The translations under genes and the position numbers were made by a program. A stretch of DNA of 64,000 nt from Haemaphysalis longicornis (Eukaryota > Arthropoda > Arachnida > Ixodida > Ixodidae). The stretch spans positions 331,904,941-331,968,940 of the forward strand of contig CM023448.1 in the NCBI GenBank assembly GCA_013339765.2, written 5' to 3'. Within the stretch, counting starts at the first letter, position 1. Each line of letters starts with the position of its first letter. Below, one piece after another: positions 1 through 9,985 of this stretch. A model generated the notes under the pieces. That model was given only the letters and a program-made list of their open reading frames with translations, ran no database searches and was not told the origin of the DNA.

Positions 1-94
1 GATTCGGATACATAAGTTGAAGACGCGTAGGCTGGGGGAAGGAGCCCGGATTGTATGAGCCGCAGGGTAGGTAGTTTGTTGTTCTCTGGAAAGG

Positions 95-592
95 TCATGG
101 TAAGGTGAAGGTACGGTCTGTCTGGGTTATCTCCGATAATGCTGGGTTATCTCCCTGAACTTGACAAGCAGGTGACTGTCCTTGTGCAGCTCCATAGCAC
201 GGGAGGTAAAAGCGCAGGGTTGTTGGGTGGGCGTATTTGTTGCCCTCCATTGAAGCGTGAAGGGGTGTCCAGATGAGCTGAATGGAACCGTTTGGGGAGT
301 GGTTTCTTAGCACGCGCAGTGCAGGTCACGACACCCAACCCTACTGGTAATTCCAGTAGGCTTGTTGGGAATCGGTGACAACCCTCCGAACCCCTGGTTG
401 AGCGAGGGCCAAGGTGATGGCTGCCTCTTCTGCTGCCGTCATTTCTTTGGTCCTAAGCGAGGTACACGCAAGGAGGTTGGTTCTGGAGGTAGCCACGATG
501 ATGGCGTATTGCTGCCCTCGATGTTTGGAGGCGTCTGTGTAGATAACTCCATGATCCCCACCGAGCCCGTGCTTTTCGGTGACCCTCGTCAT
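95..592 (-). pseudogene. RNase H domain of the LINE, interrupted by a stop
   Basis: RNase H removes RNA from the RNA/DNA hybrid during retrotransposition. The catalytic acidic triad is visible in order: D in VIYTDAS, E in TAAEEAAI, and D in VVTDSQQA. After an in-frame stop right behind YWNYQ (near base 339), the same frame resumes with IQLIWTPLHASMEGN. This matches the conserved WxPxHxxxxGN box near the end of the domain. The glycine of the usual GHxG motif is altered (LHAS), a further sign of decay. The frame matches that of the RT thumb at 857-1261. Confidence 0.75.
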
Positions 593-856
593 GTGAGGGG
601 TTCATGTTTCAGAGCAAAGGGAGCATCTTTAGTTTTAGGTCGCCAAGAGTCTGGGAGTACGTCAAGCGGAGTGACATTCTGGGCTGCCCAGCCAATCTGT
701 TGAAGCATGCGGTTACCCATCGCTGTTCTGAGTCGGACCTTCTGGTTAGAAAGATGGCCTTCTATCAGCTCTTCCACCATGTTGTGGAGCCCCGTGCTAA
801 GCAGCCTCTGTGTGGACGCACTCATGATAAGACCAATGGCCTGCTCGACCGCCTTT

Positions 857-1261
857 CTAATCATTATATAAAGCATGTCTATGTCTTCCTTGTCGAGCAG
901 AAGACAGGGGGTTGACGTAAGTAACTCTCGAGAGGACAAAAGCTTCAATTAATCGAAAGGTACCGGATTCCTTTAGGCCTCGCTTTTTGGTGGCAACTCG
1001 CCTGATCATGTGTATACATGATTTGATTAATGCTGTTTTTGAGGCGCTGCAAGGAGACGTCACTCTTGGTGTTAGCCTCGAGATGTAGACCCAGGATCTT
1101 GATGCTGGGGCTTGGAGTGATGGCCTGGCCATCAAGGAGTATTTGAATGTATTCCTTGGTTTGGCGTGAGGGCGCACGACAAGGAGCTGTGATTGTTTAC
1201 GTGAACACTGGAGGCCACAGGCTTTAGCACAATGGCGTACTAGAAGTGAGATGTCATGCAT
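857..1261 (-). pseudogene. RT thumb/connection region of the LINE
   Basis: The 134-residue open frame begins with a segment typical of the region just after the YADD box (LQCSRKQSQLLVV). It continues into a partly frame-shifted thumb that ends with ATKKRGLKESGTFRLIEAFV and SRVTYV. That string has the usual LINE pattern in which an R-rich helix is followed by LRLxxAFVxSRxxY. The frame is the same as the RNase H frame downstream, but the segment between them (589-948) reads best in another frame, so at least two frameshifts separate them. The first methionine is only the first one in the fragment and not a true start. This is recognised by pattern, not by alignment. Confidence 0.7.
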
Positions 1262-1436
1262 TGGTGCGAGCTTCCTTTAATTTTCGTAACTCTTAGCACA
1301 TGAGCAAGGTGCGGACAGGGCCGCTAGACGGGCGTCAGTGGTCGCGTGACGCTTCCACGTGGCATTCAGCGAGAACGCAGGGGGTAAACCCGTAAATGTG
1401 TTTGGTGAGTACACCACCCGTCTTCCCAGTCTTCGC

Positions 1437-1520
1437 GTGGGCCCGTAGCTAAATCGGTAAGACAACGGGATCTCGCTTTGATAGTCTATTTGTTCCAGGT
1501 TCGATTCCTGGCGGTGCGAG
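1437..1520 (+). repeat. tRNA-like fragment (SINE head or tRNA pseudogene)
   Basis: A box-A-like TAGCTAAATCGGTAAGA (about 1446-1462) is followed at normal distance by a perfect box B, GGTTCGATTCC (1498-1508). The T arm forms a perfect 5-bp stem (CCAGG/CCTGG). The acceptor stem does not pair, so this is not a functional tRNA gene. It does not continue into the SINE body found elsewhere in the window. Confidence 0.6.
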
Positions 1521-2423
1521 TAAATTCTTTTATTTGTTCGCTGGGGTTTTCTGGTGACACCAACGGTCGCGAAAGAACCCTTGGGGGGTAGAGGTAAAAA
1601 GCTTTGCTTTAAAACGCGATTACTTAAGGACGAAGACGCACGTTCGCTAGCTTCACCGCCATAATATACAAATGTGACGCACGTACAGTCCACTGCGATT
1701 CGAAGGTTATCGCTGGAAAGCTACTCTTTCAAATGAAGCAAACAGAACACCAGCTTTAGCAAATCTTCCATGCCAGTTTCGTTATCGTCGGCGTAGATAA
1801 AAGGCAACTAAGTCTTGCTTGATAACAGCGAATGTAAAGCTTGAAACCCAAAGGATGGCAAGTCAGTCGTGCAGGCCATTTTTGTAGCCTGGAACAGCCA
1901 ACAAGGGAGAAAAGAGTGCGAAATCTTGATTTTTATGGTTTCGAAACGAAACCATCCGTGGCACGCGTGGCCGCTCGATGCTGGCACGATAACCTTCAAA
2001 TCGTGCTCGACTGTACTTCATCGCTGATAAGAAAACCTATTAGTCCCTTTCCTAAAGGAAAATCTAAAACACGCGAATCTTGATAGTAAACACCCAGTGT
2101 TGGTTCCACTTCCAGTCTGACGAACTTCGGGGACCGCGCGCCACTCACGAGCGCACTCATGATCCACGCTCACGAGCGCGTGTCCGCCTAACCACCTGCT
2201 CTACAGAAGAACAAATCACCCGTGGGCTGCCCATAGACCGGCGAACGGCAACTTGGGTCATCACCATTATCATCATCATCTAAGCTTCTTAAGGAGGGCT
2301 TTACTGTTGGCGTTCAGCATACACAAATCGTATGTTAAAGCCACTTATTCCAAGCTTCGTTTGAAAAACAACGCGCACGAAGCCTTGCCTACATATTTAC
2401 CCGTCCCATCTTTTGGTCGACCG
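1521..2423. other. No recognised gene
   Basis: Short open frames only. A short hairpin with GGTTTCG/CGAAACC arms lies at 1938-1954. A (CAT)n-like run near 2257-2280 resembles the 3' microsatellite tails of LINEs in this window, but no coding remnant precedes it. Confidence 0.5.
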
Positions 2424-2447
2424 CCCCCCCCCCCCCCCCCCCCCCCC
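2424..2447 (+). repeat. Poly-C tract
   Basis: A run of 24 C. Several similar C or G runs occur in the window (5147, 16585, 24261, 32646, 41308, 48276). They are sites of likely sequencing-length uncertainty. Confidence 0.95.
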
Positions 2448-2519
2448 TCGAAAAAGTTCCTGGCTACGCGCCTGCTCCGAGCGTATCAGATCGTAGCATC
2501 CGCAGCGCTCTGAGGCGCG

Positions 2520-2900
2520 AGGAAAGAGCGAAATCTCCAGGCCTTATAGCCTTTGAAAACCTATTAATGGCCCATTTAAGGTCTGTTTGTGCTCTCTCAG
2601 TCTAATGTCCAAAGTTCGCCGTGCTTGACCCATATAGATTCATCCGCATGTAGTAGGCCGAGATCCTGTACAGTTTTGATGTTTCTGTGACATGTTCCTT
2701 CGTCCCGTCATTTTTGTGTTTTTAAGTACGAACCTTCACCAGGTAAGCCAGTTGTCTCTCTTTACGACGCTTTCGATGATGTTCAGATAGTCTGCCTGAA
2801 GGAACACTGAATATAGGTGATTTGACAACTCACACGAGAGGTCTAACAAAACATAAATCCTATCGAGAAGTGCTTGATAGTTCCTTTGTCAATGCGCGCA
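2520..2900 (-). pseudogene. Penelope-like element remnant with GIY-YIG endonuclease core
   Basis: On the minus strand, bases 2648-2578 translate to a cysteine-glycine, one stop, then IYMGQARRTLDIRLREHKQT and a leucine. This matches the GIY-YIG core of Penelope-like retroelements, where a CGxxYVGQTGR box is followed by LxxRLxEHxxxL. The tyrosine, the glycine, the arginine of RL and the EH pair are all kept. The canonical T before GR has become A. Upstream (to about 2900) the reading is fragmentary, with stops in every frame. In intact elements this domain nicks DNA for target-primed reverse transcription; here it is dead. The call rests on one motif of about 24 residues. Confidence 0.55.
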
Positions 2901-3026
2901 GCGGAGTTAATTTTTCTGTTAAATACACTCAAATCCCCCCATCAGTCCACAAGCCGAGAGTTCTGACGCCATAAATGGCTTTAAAAACGCAGGTAAAGTC
3001 ACGGGAGACTTTAAGGGGTAACCCCA

Positions 3027-3164
3027 TGGAGCTATTTTTGTTGGTGATCCGCGGCAAGCGTAACTAATTAGTTTGGGCGAGAGCTGGTCGCTGTCTGCCA
3101 AACTACTAGTGCACTGTAAACTATTGACTTACGCTTGCCGCATCGCTCAAAAAATAGCTCCATG
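3027..3164. repeat. Imperfect inverted repeat, about 36-bp arms, 64-bp loop
   Basis: The left arm (3027-3063) reads CATGGAGCTATTTTTG, a divergent middle, then CGGCAAGCGTAA. The right arm (3129-3164) is its reverse complement apart from a few substitutions and a short deletion. No transposase or target-site duplication was recognised. Confidence 0.8.
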
Positions 3165-3280
3165 TAACCAGGTTTCCACTTATAGGTGTTAAAGTATGGA
3201 AGGAGAGCCTGCAGAAACTGACGCCTGGCTCTGATATCATACGGGTCATTAAGACAGGCGACACTGCAAGGGCATCCAAA

Positions 3281-3640
3281 GAGAAGAGAAGAGAAGAGAA
3301 GAGAAGAGAAGAGAAGAGAAGAGAAGAGAAAAGAAAAGAAAAGAAAAGAAAAGAAAAGAAAAGAAAAGAAAAGAAAAGAAAGAAAGAAAAAGAAAAGAAA
3401 GAAAGAAAAGAGAAAGAAGAAGAGAAGAGAAGAGAAGAGAAGAGAAGTCGAGTGAGTGATGTGAGTGAGTGAGTGAGTGAGTGAGTGAGTGAGTGAGTGA
3501 GCGAGCGAGCGGCGAGGAGTGAGTGAGTGAGTGAGTGAGTGAGTGAGTGAGTGAGTGAGCGAGAGAGTGAGCGAGTGAGGGAGGGAGGGAGGAAGGGAGT
3601 GGAATGAAATGAAATAGAATAGAATGGAGTGGAGTGAAAT
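3281..3640 (+). repeat. Compound purine microsatellite
   Basis: Consecutive blocks are (GAGAA)n at about 3281-3329, (AAAAG)n at about 3330-3385, mixed AAAG/GAAG to about 3447, (GTGA)n at about 3450-3580 with a short GC-richer break at 3502-3518, and GGGA/GGAAT-type repeats to 3640. The plus strand is almost pure purine over the first 170 bases. The open frames that cross it (for example 3249-3683 minus) are artefacts of the repeat. Confidence 0.95.
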
Positions 3641-3888
3641 GTTGGCGAACAGGCGGACCTAACCTTTCAACGTGTGCCAGCAATTGCTCCGCCGGAGAGG
3701 CACCTTTTGAAAAATTACTCGCCGTAAATCACCAAGAGCCACAAAGGCTCGCTTCTCCTTTCGAGAACTGGAAGACTCGGCGCAAGATGCCTCGCATAAG
3801 AATCCAACATCCGTTCGGGTATACGAGGTCCTCCAAGAAGGCGTGCGTGCTCTCCATCTAAGCTGTACAAACTAAGCTGACCGCTCCG

Positions 3889-4620
3889 TTAAAAGCAAAC
3901 AAAGCGACCTTCCATTTCGGTAGCAATGCGTGACTGCGGAAGTGGAAACGTCTTAGTAAAAGATAGAACGCGACCACAAGGATTCCCGTTAGCATCACTT
4001 ACAGTCACTAAATAAATATCATCAAAAGGCTGCCGTGCCTGCTCTGTGACCTCACCTATTGGCGACATTGTCTCCGGAGCAGTTAAACTATACGGCATTT
4101 CGCAAAAGCAGACGCTTAGGCTGGCACTGATCCTGACGCTGGCGAAGGCTGCCGAGACTACCAGGGCAAGAAGGAAAGACCCACTGATTTCGGGTCGCAG
4201 TTGCACCATCTGTCAATGACTTAAAGCCTTGGCCACATGCTGATCCGTCAAGAACTGTGAACGCCAGATCAGCTTGACCATCACCTCGCGGTAGTTTGGG
4301 TCGTACAATAAGCCCAATCTATCTCTCACCTCAGCCTGGCCAAGGGCCTATAGACTTCCAGCGGGAATTCCGGTTACAAATGTGATCATCCCGAAATGGC
4401 TCATTTTAAAAGGACCCCGCGCAGATACATCTTTGAAGCAACGTGATTACGGAGCCTTTCGTGGTAATTTGGGGCATCATATGGCTACCATCTGAACTTT
4501 TAGCGTGGTGAAACTGAGTTGTGCACGAGGTTACCTGGGGCATTTTCTGGGCATCATTACCGCCAGCATCAGCTAAGATGGCACCTTGGTCAGAGGCCAC
4601 AAGTTCTCGTTGATAGCAAG
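3889..4620 (-). pseudogene. Unrecognised degraded coding-like segment
   Basis: I do not recognise a family. On the minus strand one frame holds a 106-residue open segment (4209-3889) with a hydrophobic stretch (FLLALVVSAAFASV). Directly upstream, in the same frame and separated by a stop at about 4212, is a segment with plausible protein texture: YDPNYREVMVKLIW then QFLTDQHVAKALSH. It runs back past another stop to about 4395, where a frameshift links it to a 64-residue segment at 4406-4600. A chain of in-frame readable segments broken by stops suggests an old pseudogene or transposon rather than a live gene. The alternative of a short secreted protein starting at 4209 cannot be excluded. Confidence 0.25.
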
Positions 4621-5747
4621 TAGCAATTGCGGCTTTTATATTTACGTTTCGGGTCCCGTTCCAGGGCCTAGTAGGCAGACCAAAAATTAATCACGGCTCG
4701 TCGATTTCAGCAGAACCGAAAGTAGCAAGAGAGAAGTACATGTCATTGCTTCTCGAGGCCCAAGCGCGCGCACACATGGCGCACGACACGTATCCTCAAG
4801 CGTAAGTGCACAAAAATCACAGCGCCAGCACCTTGCTAGTATATTTGAAGCCCGTCTGCACCAGGCCAGTATTCAAATATGCTCACAAGTTACATGCCCA
4901 TGACCGTTTTTGGCTCCCTAATTTCAAAGCGACAACTTCACAACGCAACGCATGCAACGTTGTCTTTAGACCATTATTGTGTTTGCATACTTGCGCGACA
5001 AAGCTGTCAATGTAGGTGGTATCCCGTTGAGATGATGATAAGGTACTTTTTTTAAGGAAAACCGTGAAAATTGATCGACGTAACCTCATCTCACGACTGA
5101 AATGGAAAGAAAACTATGCTAAAATGTGATGGAGCCCACAAATAAGCCCCCTCCCCCCCCCCCCCCCACCCCCCGCTCTACTTTGGGGCCCTCGACACTA
5201 AGGATGTGGCAATGCCCCCCTAAACCCATGGCCCCTTTAACTGATCAAGTGCTCTGGGTGAGAGCATTGCACAGCTCGGACTGCGAGGTCCGGGCCACCA
5301 TCATCCAGCGAGCTTCTTGTGCTGATCTTAACGATAGGTAATACAAAAAGCGTCAAAAACACTGTTTTAAACATAAAATAAAAAAGGTGGGCGTTTAAGC
5401 TTGAGGCGGCACCCCAATCCTAACAATAACAAAATATCCCAACAGATTGCGCGCGAGCACTGCGAACACGGGAAAATTGAACTCCAGTGAGCGCACCTGC
5501 ATTAGTAAAACTCCAAAGAGCGAAGTAGCTCATTTGTATGGGCGCTAAAATAATACGGTGGACTCGGCTCTAGTTCCTTGCACCTGACTTCTTTGTTACT
5601 ATCTGCTTAAAACTACCCAGGAGGTACTAACTAGAGAACGAATGAGAAAAAAAGGTTTCTTTAATGAAGCTCAAGACGCCAACCTTGCTCAATGCTGGGC
5701 TCAAAGTTGCTACTTTAAACGGCGACCAAAATTAACACGAGGTAAGA
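4621..5747. other. No recognised gene
   Basis: Contains an interrupted C-rich tract at 5147-5174 and AT-rich sequence with short frames only. Confidence 0.5.
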
Positions 5748-6388
5748 AATTACGCCCATCTTCCCGGGAGGGAACCCTGATGTGATGCGACGCATCGGGG
5801 GGGTTCAATTGACGTTTCCATTGGGTTGATTCTCTAAATCGCGTGAAACGTGTTGTGAACGCGTATGATGCATTCCATCACAAGCGGGTGTTCTCATACG
5901 CGGGAAGATGGGCGTAATTTTACTTTTCATGCACATGCATACGCGACATGAGAGAGTTGCCATCAGCGTTTCGATTGACGCTGGTACTCGATTGTGTCAA
6001 ACCACTCGCTCACGGGACTGTTGCTTCCATCGCACTACATCGGAAGAAGCGTCGTCGTCAAGCGAAGCACAAGCAAAGTCAAGCGCAGTCAAGCGAACGC
6101 ACTTGACTGAACCGGCGCAGCGCGCTCACCGCTTCATATTCAGCACTTGAAGGAGAGGCGACGAACGGAGGAGAGTTGCGCATGCGCAGCGAGAGCAAAT
6201 GCGAGAGAGAAGCGTCAGCGAAGCGAGCGCCGCTGTTATGATAATGAGACAGAGAGAGCGCGTTGCACACAGCTGTTGGCGAGAAGAACGGAGGAGAGTT
6301 TGCGCATGTGCAGTGAGCGTGCAGACAACGGCGCGACAACGACAATGGAGGGACATACCCCCGAGCAAGAGATGCGTCGCATCTAAAA
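5748..6388 (-). repeat. Promoter-bearing repeat family, copy A
   Basis: One end carries ATTACGCCCATCTTCCCG (from about 5748), followed by GGGAACCCTGATGTGATGCG and ACGCATC. The other end carries GATGCGTCGCATCTAAAA (6371-6388). Both features recur at the ends of copies B (39991-40542, opposite orientation) and C (58181-58652). The interior matches B along most of its length, for example the blocks around 5963-6075 and 6150-6300. Relative to B, copy A has about 150 extra bases (5811-5965). These end in a second, inverted copy of the terminus (about 5899-5922). The extra block is shared with C (TTGATTCTC and CGCGTGAAACGTG). No coding capacity is seen. Confidence 0.75.
6106..6140 (-). promoter_or_regulatory. 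TATA-like/initiator pair in copy A
   Basis: On the minus strand a TATGAA box (T at 6138) lies 30 bases before the A (6108) of a TCAGT initiator. The homologous pair in copy B is TATAAG with TCAGT at 31 bases, so copy A has a weakened TATA box. Function is inferred only from motif and spacing. Confidence 0.45.
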
Positions 6389-6814
6389 TGAAAGATCAAG
6401 GTGAAAACACACACCCAAACACAAGCACACACGTGAGCCCACACCCACGTACCCCCTTCGCCCCTTCCTATCCTACATACACGGAAAATACGGCCCTCGC
6501 GAATGTGCAAACCAATGGGCAGGTCTTGAAATCTCTGGCCCCGTACAATGCAATAGAATGTCTTAGCTACTGCACCACTGAAGGGAGTGAGACACTGAAT
6601 TCAAATTGCGTTTTATATATGACCGACCATTTCAACAACGGCCCCAAGTCTCCCCGAGCTTGGGACATTTGTTACGAATGGGTGGCGTCTGGTAATGGAC
6701 GCGAATTCCGGGGTCGCCCTCATCTGAACTAAAAAAAACTGTTAAAACATACACTGAACAAAGAGGCATAGGCGCCCACCGGTACCACCTAAAAACTAAC
6801 TAGCATTTTGGTTT
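6389..6814. other. No recognised gene
   Basis: Starts with a CA-rich low-complexity run (6395-6460). The open frame through here (6199-6732) begins inside repeat copy A and shows no domain. Confidence 0.5.
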
Positions 6815-6950
6815 CCCCCCCATAAAATGCGTCACAGCGGCTGTGAATCGAACTTGCGATCTCACCCCGAACCGCGAACGCCGTATCCCTTCCCCCAACG
6901 TTTATGACCTCGACTCATAACCACTTACTCAGCTTTATGGCGAAACATCC
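6815..6950 (-). repeat. tRNA-derived SINE head (second SINE type)
   Basis: Box B on the minus strand, AGTTCGATTCACAG, is complementary to 6843-6856. A box-A-like segment (GAGTAAGTGGTTATGAGTCG) lies about 65 bases upstream. The sequence after box B runs into GTGACGCATTTTATGGGGGG. That differs from the body of the SINE family found seven times elsewhere, so this is a second, truncated SINE type. Confidence 0.5.
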
Positions 6951-8577
6951 CGCCTTCTCCAGTCAACAAACTAGGCAGCCCGTCATTAAGGAAGCTTTCA
7001 AAAAAATTTAGAGCTTCGTCGCAGGCCCGACATTTTGAAAGTATAGTAATAAGCCATTAAAATGCACGGCGGAGCGGTCGACGCGTAAAGTCCTGGTACA
7101 GTTCGCGCGTCGAGCTCTTTCTTGGCAATATTGTGAGAGGGGGAAAAAAAACAAAAAAACAAGAAGAAGCTTGAAATCACGAAGGTGCAGAACGTTGAGT
7201 CGCTAGCCGCTGGTTGTGTTTCTCTTCCGCCCTCTAGCCGACGTTGAAGCCATCGCCTCGCAATAGCGAGCTCAGATAAAGGAAGAACAAAGAAATCGCG
7301 GCGTGAGAAAGTAGTAAGGAGAGTCGCAAAAGGAAACAGAAATCTGAATGTCATAGCAGACCGCGCCTGTGCCGTAAAAGCAACTCCCCTGCCCCGTTCC
7401 GAATTCTTCAGCCCCCTAGAAGTGTACCGCGGCGGGACAGCACGTATACGCACTGGAGGAATGGAGGAAGAGCAAAACATATCGCACGGACGCGCCTCAG
7501 CGAAGAGTTGCCGAGTGTGTTGGCGCTCTCTCTTCATTCGGAAGAGAGGCGTCATGGCTGCCTGGATTTCAACCGGAACTTCCTAGGCAACTGCGCTCCG
7601 TTATTTCCCCACGGAATAAGCGAGCGAAACCCCATCCGACTGCGGCCGCTGTTTCCTGGGCGTTGTCTGGGGCCCGCCGCGCTCTGCCCATAGTGCGGCC
7701 CTGGCCAGGAGCGCTGGACCATCGCGTCGCATACCGTGTCTCCAGGGTACAGTTGCCGCTAAAGGCGATCCCGGGCGGAAACCTGCAAATTTGACCGCCT
7801 TCAATTGCTCTGGATGGAGCGCCCTCCACCGGGGCTTCGCCATGGAGTGTGGATGCGCATTTCGGAAAGAACCATAAGCCCCCTGCGTAGTTTGCTCGCA
7901 GGCTGGTTATCAGAGAACGGTTGTTTTACAATGCTGCGGCCTGACGTATCTGGAGGCTGCGGGTATTTCAGCTATCACGTCGAAACGCTATTCTGACGTA
8001 CGTACTCCAGGGAAGAATACGTCCAGAGTCTGAAATCGTGCATCCCTCCCCGCAGCGGGCATCCGCGTCCTACTCTTTCCCCCAAAGTAAAGCAGGTGGC
8101 AAGCGTAAAATAACGCAACAAGAGCAAGTTTCAGTTAATAACAGCTCGCAGAAAAGAAGTATGGCAGCCCACACTCAGCCCGCTCCCCCACTTCCCGTTA
8201 GCCGCATGCCTATAGACGTCTCAAGGTGACAATCCCCAGCCCCAGCTCATAAAAGGGTGCCAAAGCGTAAGAAGAAAGTTTGCTTACATCGGTAGATTAC
8301 AGTGTCTTGAACGCAAATAGCGCTTACAGCAGCAGCTGCTTTTTAACACAAGAAAGGTCAAAAGCGCCAAACAGGTATGGCCGCCCCATTCACTATACAT
8401 TTTGTGAGATGACGAATCTCGAATGGTGGAGCGCGGTATTGATGGAGCTTGCCTCATCGTTTGTTTGAAACAAGTACCGAGGCGGGGACATATAAATACA
8501 AAATAATTACATGCGCAAACTTTGCTCAGATTGTGCTTTTCAAAACGGAAGTATCACCTCGCAAGCATCAGAAAAAA
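6951..8577. other. No recognised gene; GC-rich island at 7560-7850
   Basis: The GC-rich block has overlapping open frames on both strands (for example 7569-7829 minus) with no recognisable domain, which is expected by chance at high GC. A minus-strand frame at 6998-7555 (185 residues) also shows nothing recognisable. Confidence 0.45.
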
Positions 8578-8653
8578 GCATGTCTTAGTGCAGACGGTAT
8601 GTCTTAGTGCAAAGAGAACTATGTCTCTCTGCATGTCTTAGTGCAGAGAGAAC
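8578..8653 (+). repeat. Short tandem unit ATGTCTTAGTGCA, three copies
   Basis: Units begin at about 8578, 8597 and 8631. The last two also share the extension AGAGAAC. They sit directly against the 3' tail of the LINE at 8654. Confidence 0.85.
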
Positions 8654-9857
8654 TTTTTTTTTTCAATCAATCAATCAATTCTTCATTTTCCCAGAGGTTC
8701 CTGAGAAGCTTCCTGGGCTAAAAGCTGTTTTACACAGCTTGACGGGGCCCGGAAAGCCATTACAAGACAGCAACGGCGGAGCAGTACGTACAGAAAAAAC
8801 AAAATACGAACGATATAAGAATGAAGACTAGAGAGAAATACAGGGTGTACAACTTCATAACTAACGAAATTAACTTCGATACAGGATTAAATACTCACCT
8901 ATTGTACGAGAAACACAGTTAACCACATAGTTAATAAAATAAACACTCTTGAAACTGCTACTAAAAAATCTAAATGACACACGAAATATATCATAACATT
9001 AAACATATCAAACAAGGTATACACGCGAGCAGAGCAACATCAATTTACATGCTTACAAAACATTGTCGCATATCTTTGAATGTTAAGAAAGTGTAATTGT
9101 TTAATATAAACGGCAGATTATGATGGAGCATCTGAAATTTGTAATTGGTTCGAAACCGGGGTACAAACCACTCATCTGTGCTTCGTGTGGCAACACATTT
9201 GATATTGGGCTTCAAAGAGGCAGTTTCTGCCAGAAAACATTTGTGCGTACTGGATGAAAAACAAAACATGCGCAGTATTCGGAAGTTGTACATGTTTTCA
9301 ATTTTAACAATATTATACAAGGGAAACAAGGTACGCGTTGAGGACAGATAACCAACGTCCGCAACGTTGCGAATGATTTTCTTTTGCAAGATTATAATTT
9401 TTTTCGATGTTTTCCTTCGTATTAGTCATCCATACCAAACTGCAATAATTAAGATGCGAAGCAAGTAAGGCATGATAAATGCTGAGTTTTGCGTGCAGTG
9501 GAATTAAAGATCGGCAGCGCGACAGAGCACCAGCGGCTGCGGATAGTTTAGAACAAAGGTGATCGATGTGTGCATCCAAGACTAAATTTGAGGAAAATGT
9601 AACACCAAGTATTTTATGTTTATCTACGACCGCTATCTCCTGACCAGCATAAATGAAATGCTGATGTAGTTTAACTTCCTTATTCCTTGCGCGGAAAATA
9701 ATAATTTTAGTTTTGGAAGGATTAATTCTAATGCAGTTGGATTGCGACCACACTTAATTGAGTTTGCCAAACTAAAATTTTTACAGGCACAATACACCTC
9801 CGATGATATTAAAATGCGAGACATTTTGTGACACGCTATGAAATCACAGGCATCCAT
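8654..9857 (-). mobile_element. 5'-truncated CR1/L2-like LINE
   Basis: Minus-strand LINE whose 3' end is an A-run plus (ATTG)n tail (8654-8680 on the plus strand). A 3' untranslated region follows (to about 9044), then the C-terminal half of a reverse transcriptase (9045-9857). The palm and endonuclease are missing. Frameshifts separate three coding blocks. 5' truncation of this sort is the usual product of target-primed reverse transcription. Confidence 0.8.
9045..9857 (-). pseudogene. Reverse transcriptase C-terminal half, frame-shifted
   Basis: The main block (9753-9313) contains INPSKTKIIIFRARNKEV, then HKILGVTFSSNLVLDAHIDH, then the thumb string LSIYHALLASHLNYCSLVW. This is the standard order just after the YADD box in CR1/L2/Jockey-type enzymes. 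The chain then shifts frame into the 9389-9045 block, which opens with LQKKIIRNVADVGYLSSTR and ends in the C-terminal region. A second frameshift near 9755 joins the upstream residues (frame of 9857-9633, ILISSEVYCACKNFSLANSI). The YADD motif itself is not present because truncation occurs just upstream. Confidence 0.8.
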
Positions 9858-9898
9858 AAATTAAAAACCCGGTATGTGTACCTTAGAGCAATTGTGTC

Positions 9899-9985
9899 AG
9901 CCTGAGTATTGCGAGTGCGAGTAGCATGAGTAGTGCAAATAGTGCGAGTAGTCGGAAGAATTCGAATAGTGCGATTAGTGAAAGC
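9899..9985 (+). repeat. Degenerate AGTAGTGCGA tandem
   Basis: Several imperfect copies of a roughly 9-10 base unit (GTGCGAGTA, TAGTGCGAT and similar). Confidence 0.7.

Larger units (their letters stand above)
1..1265 (-). mobile_element. Decayed non-LTR retrotransposon (RT thumb plus RNase H), 5'-truncated
   Basis: Read on the minus strand, this is the distal half of a LINE of the kind that carries an RNase H domain after the reverse transcriptase (I/R1-like groups). The order is RT thumb (about 1261-860), linker (about 860-590), RNase H (592-200), then post-RNase H sequence running off the window edge at base 1. The RT palm with its catalytic aspartates would lie beyond base 1265 and is absent. 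Frameshifts and at least one nonsense codon break the frame, so the copy is dead. The exact clade is my inference from domain order. The 3' end lies outside the window. Confidence 0.8.

Noticed and set aside
1437..1520. Functional tRNA gene
   Set aside because: The T arm is perfect, but the acceptor stem does not pair and the D arm is irregular. It is better called a tRNA-like fragment.
3249..3683. 144-residue minus-strand open frame
   Set aside because: It is the translation of the compound purine microsatellite: long runs of SLTH, SFLF and LLFSS-type repeats.
6199..6732. 177-residue plus-strand open frame
   Set aside because: Begins inside repeat copy A, passes through CA-rich sequence and has no recognisable domain.
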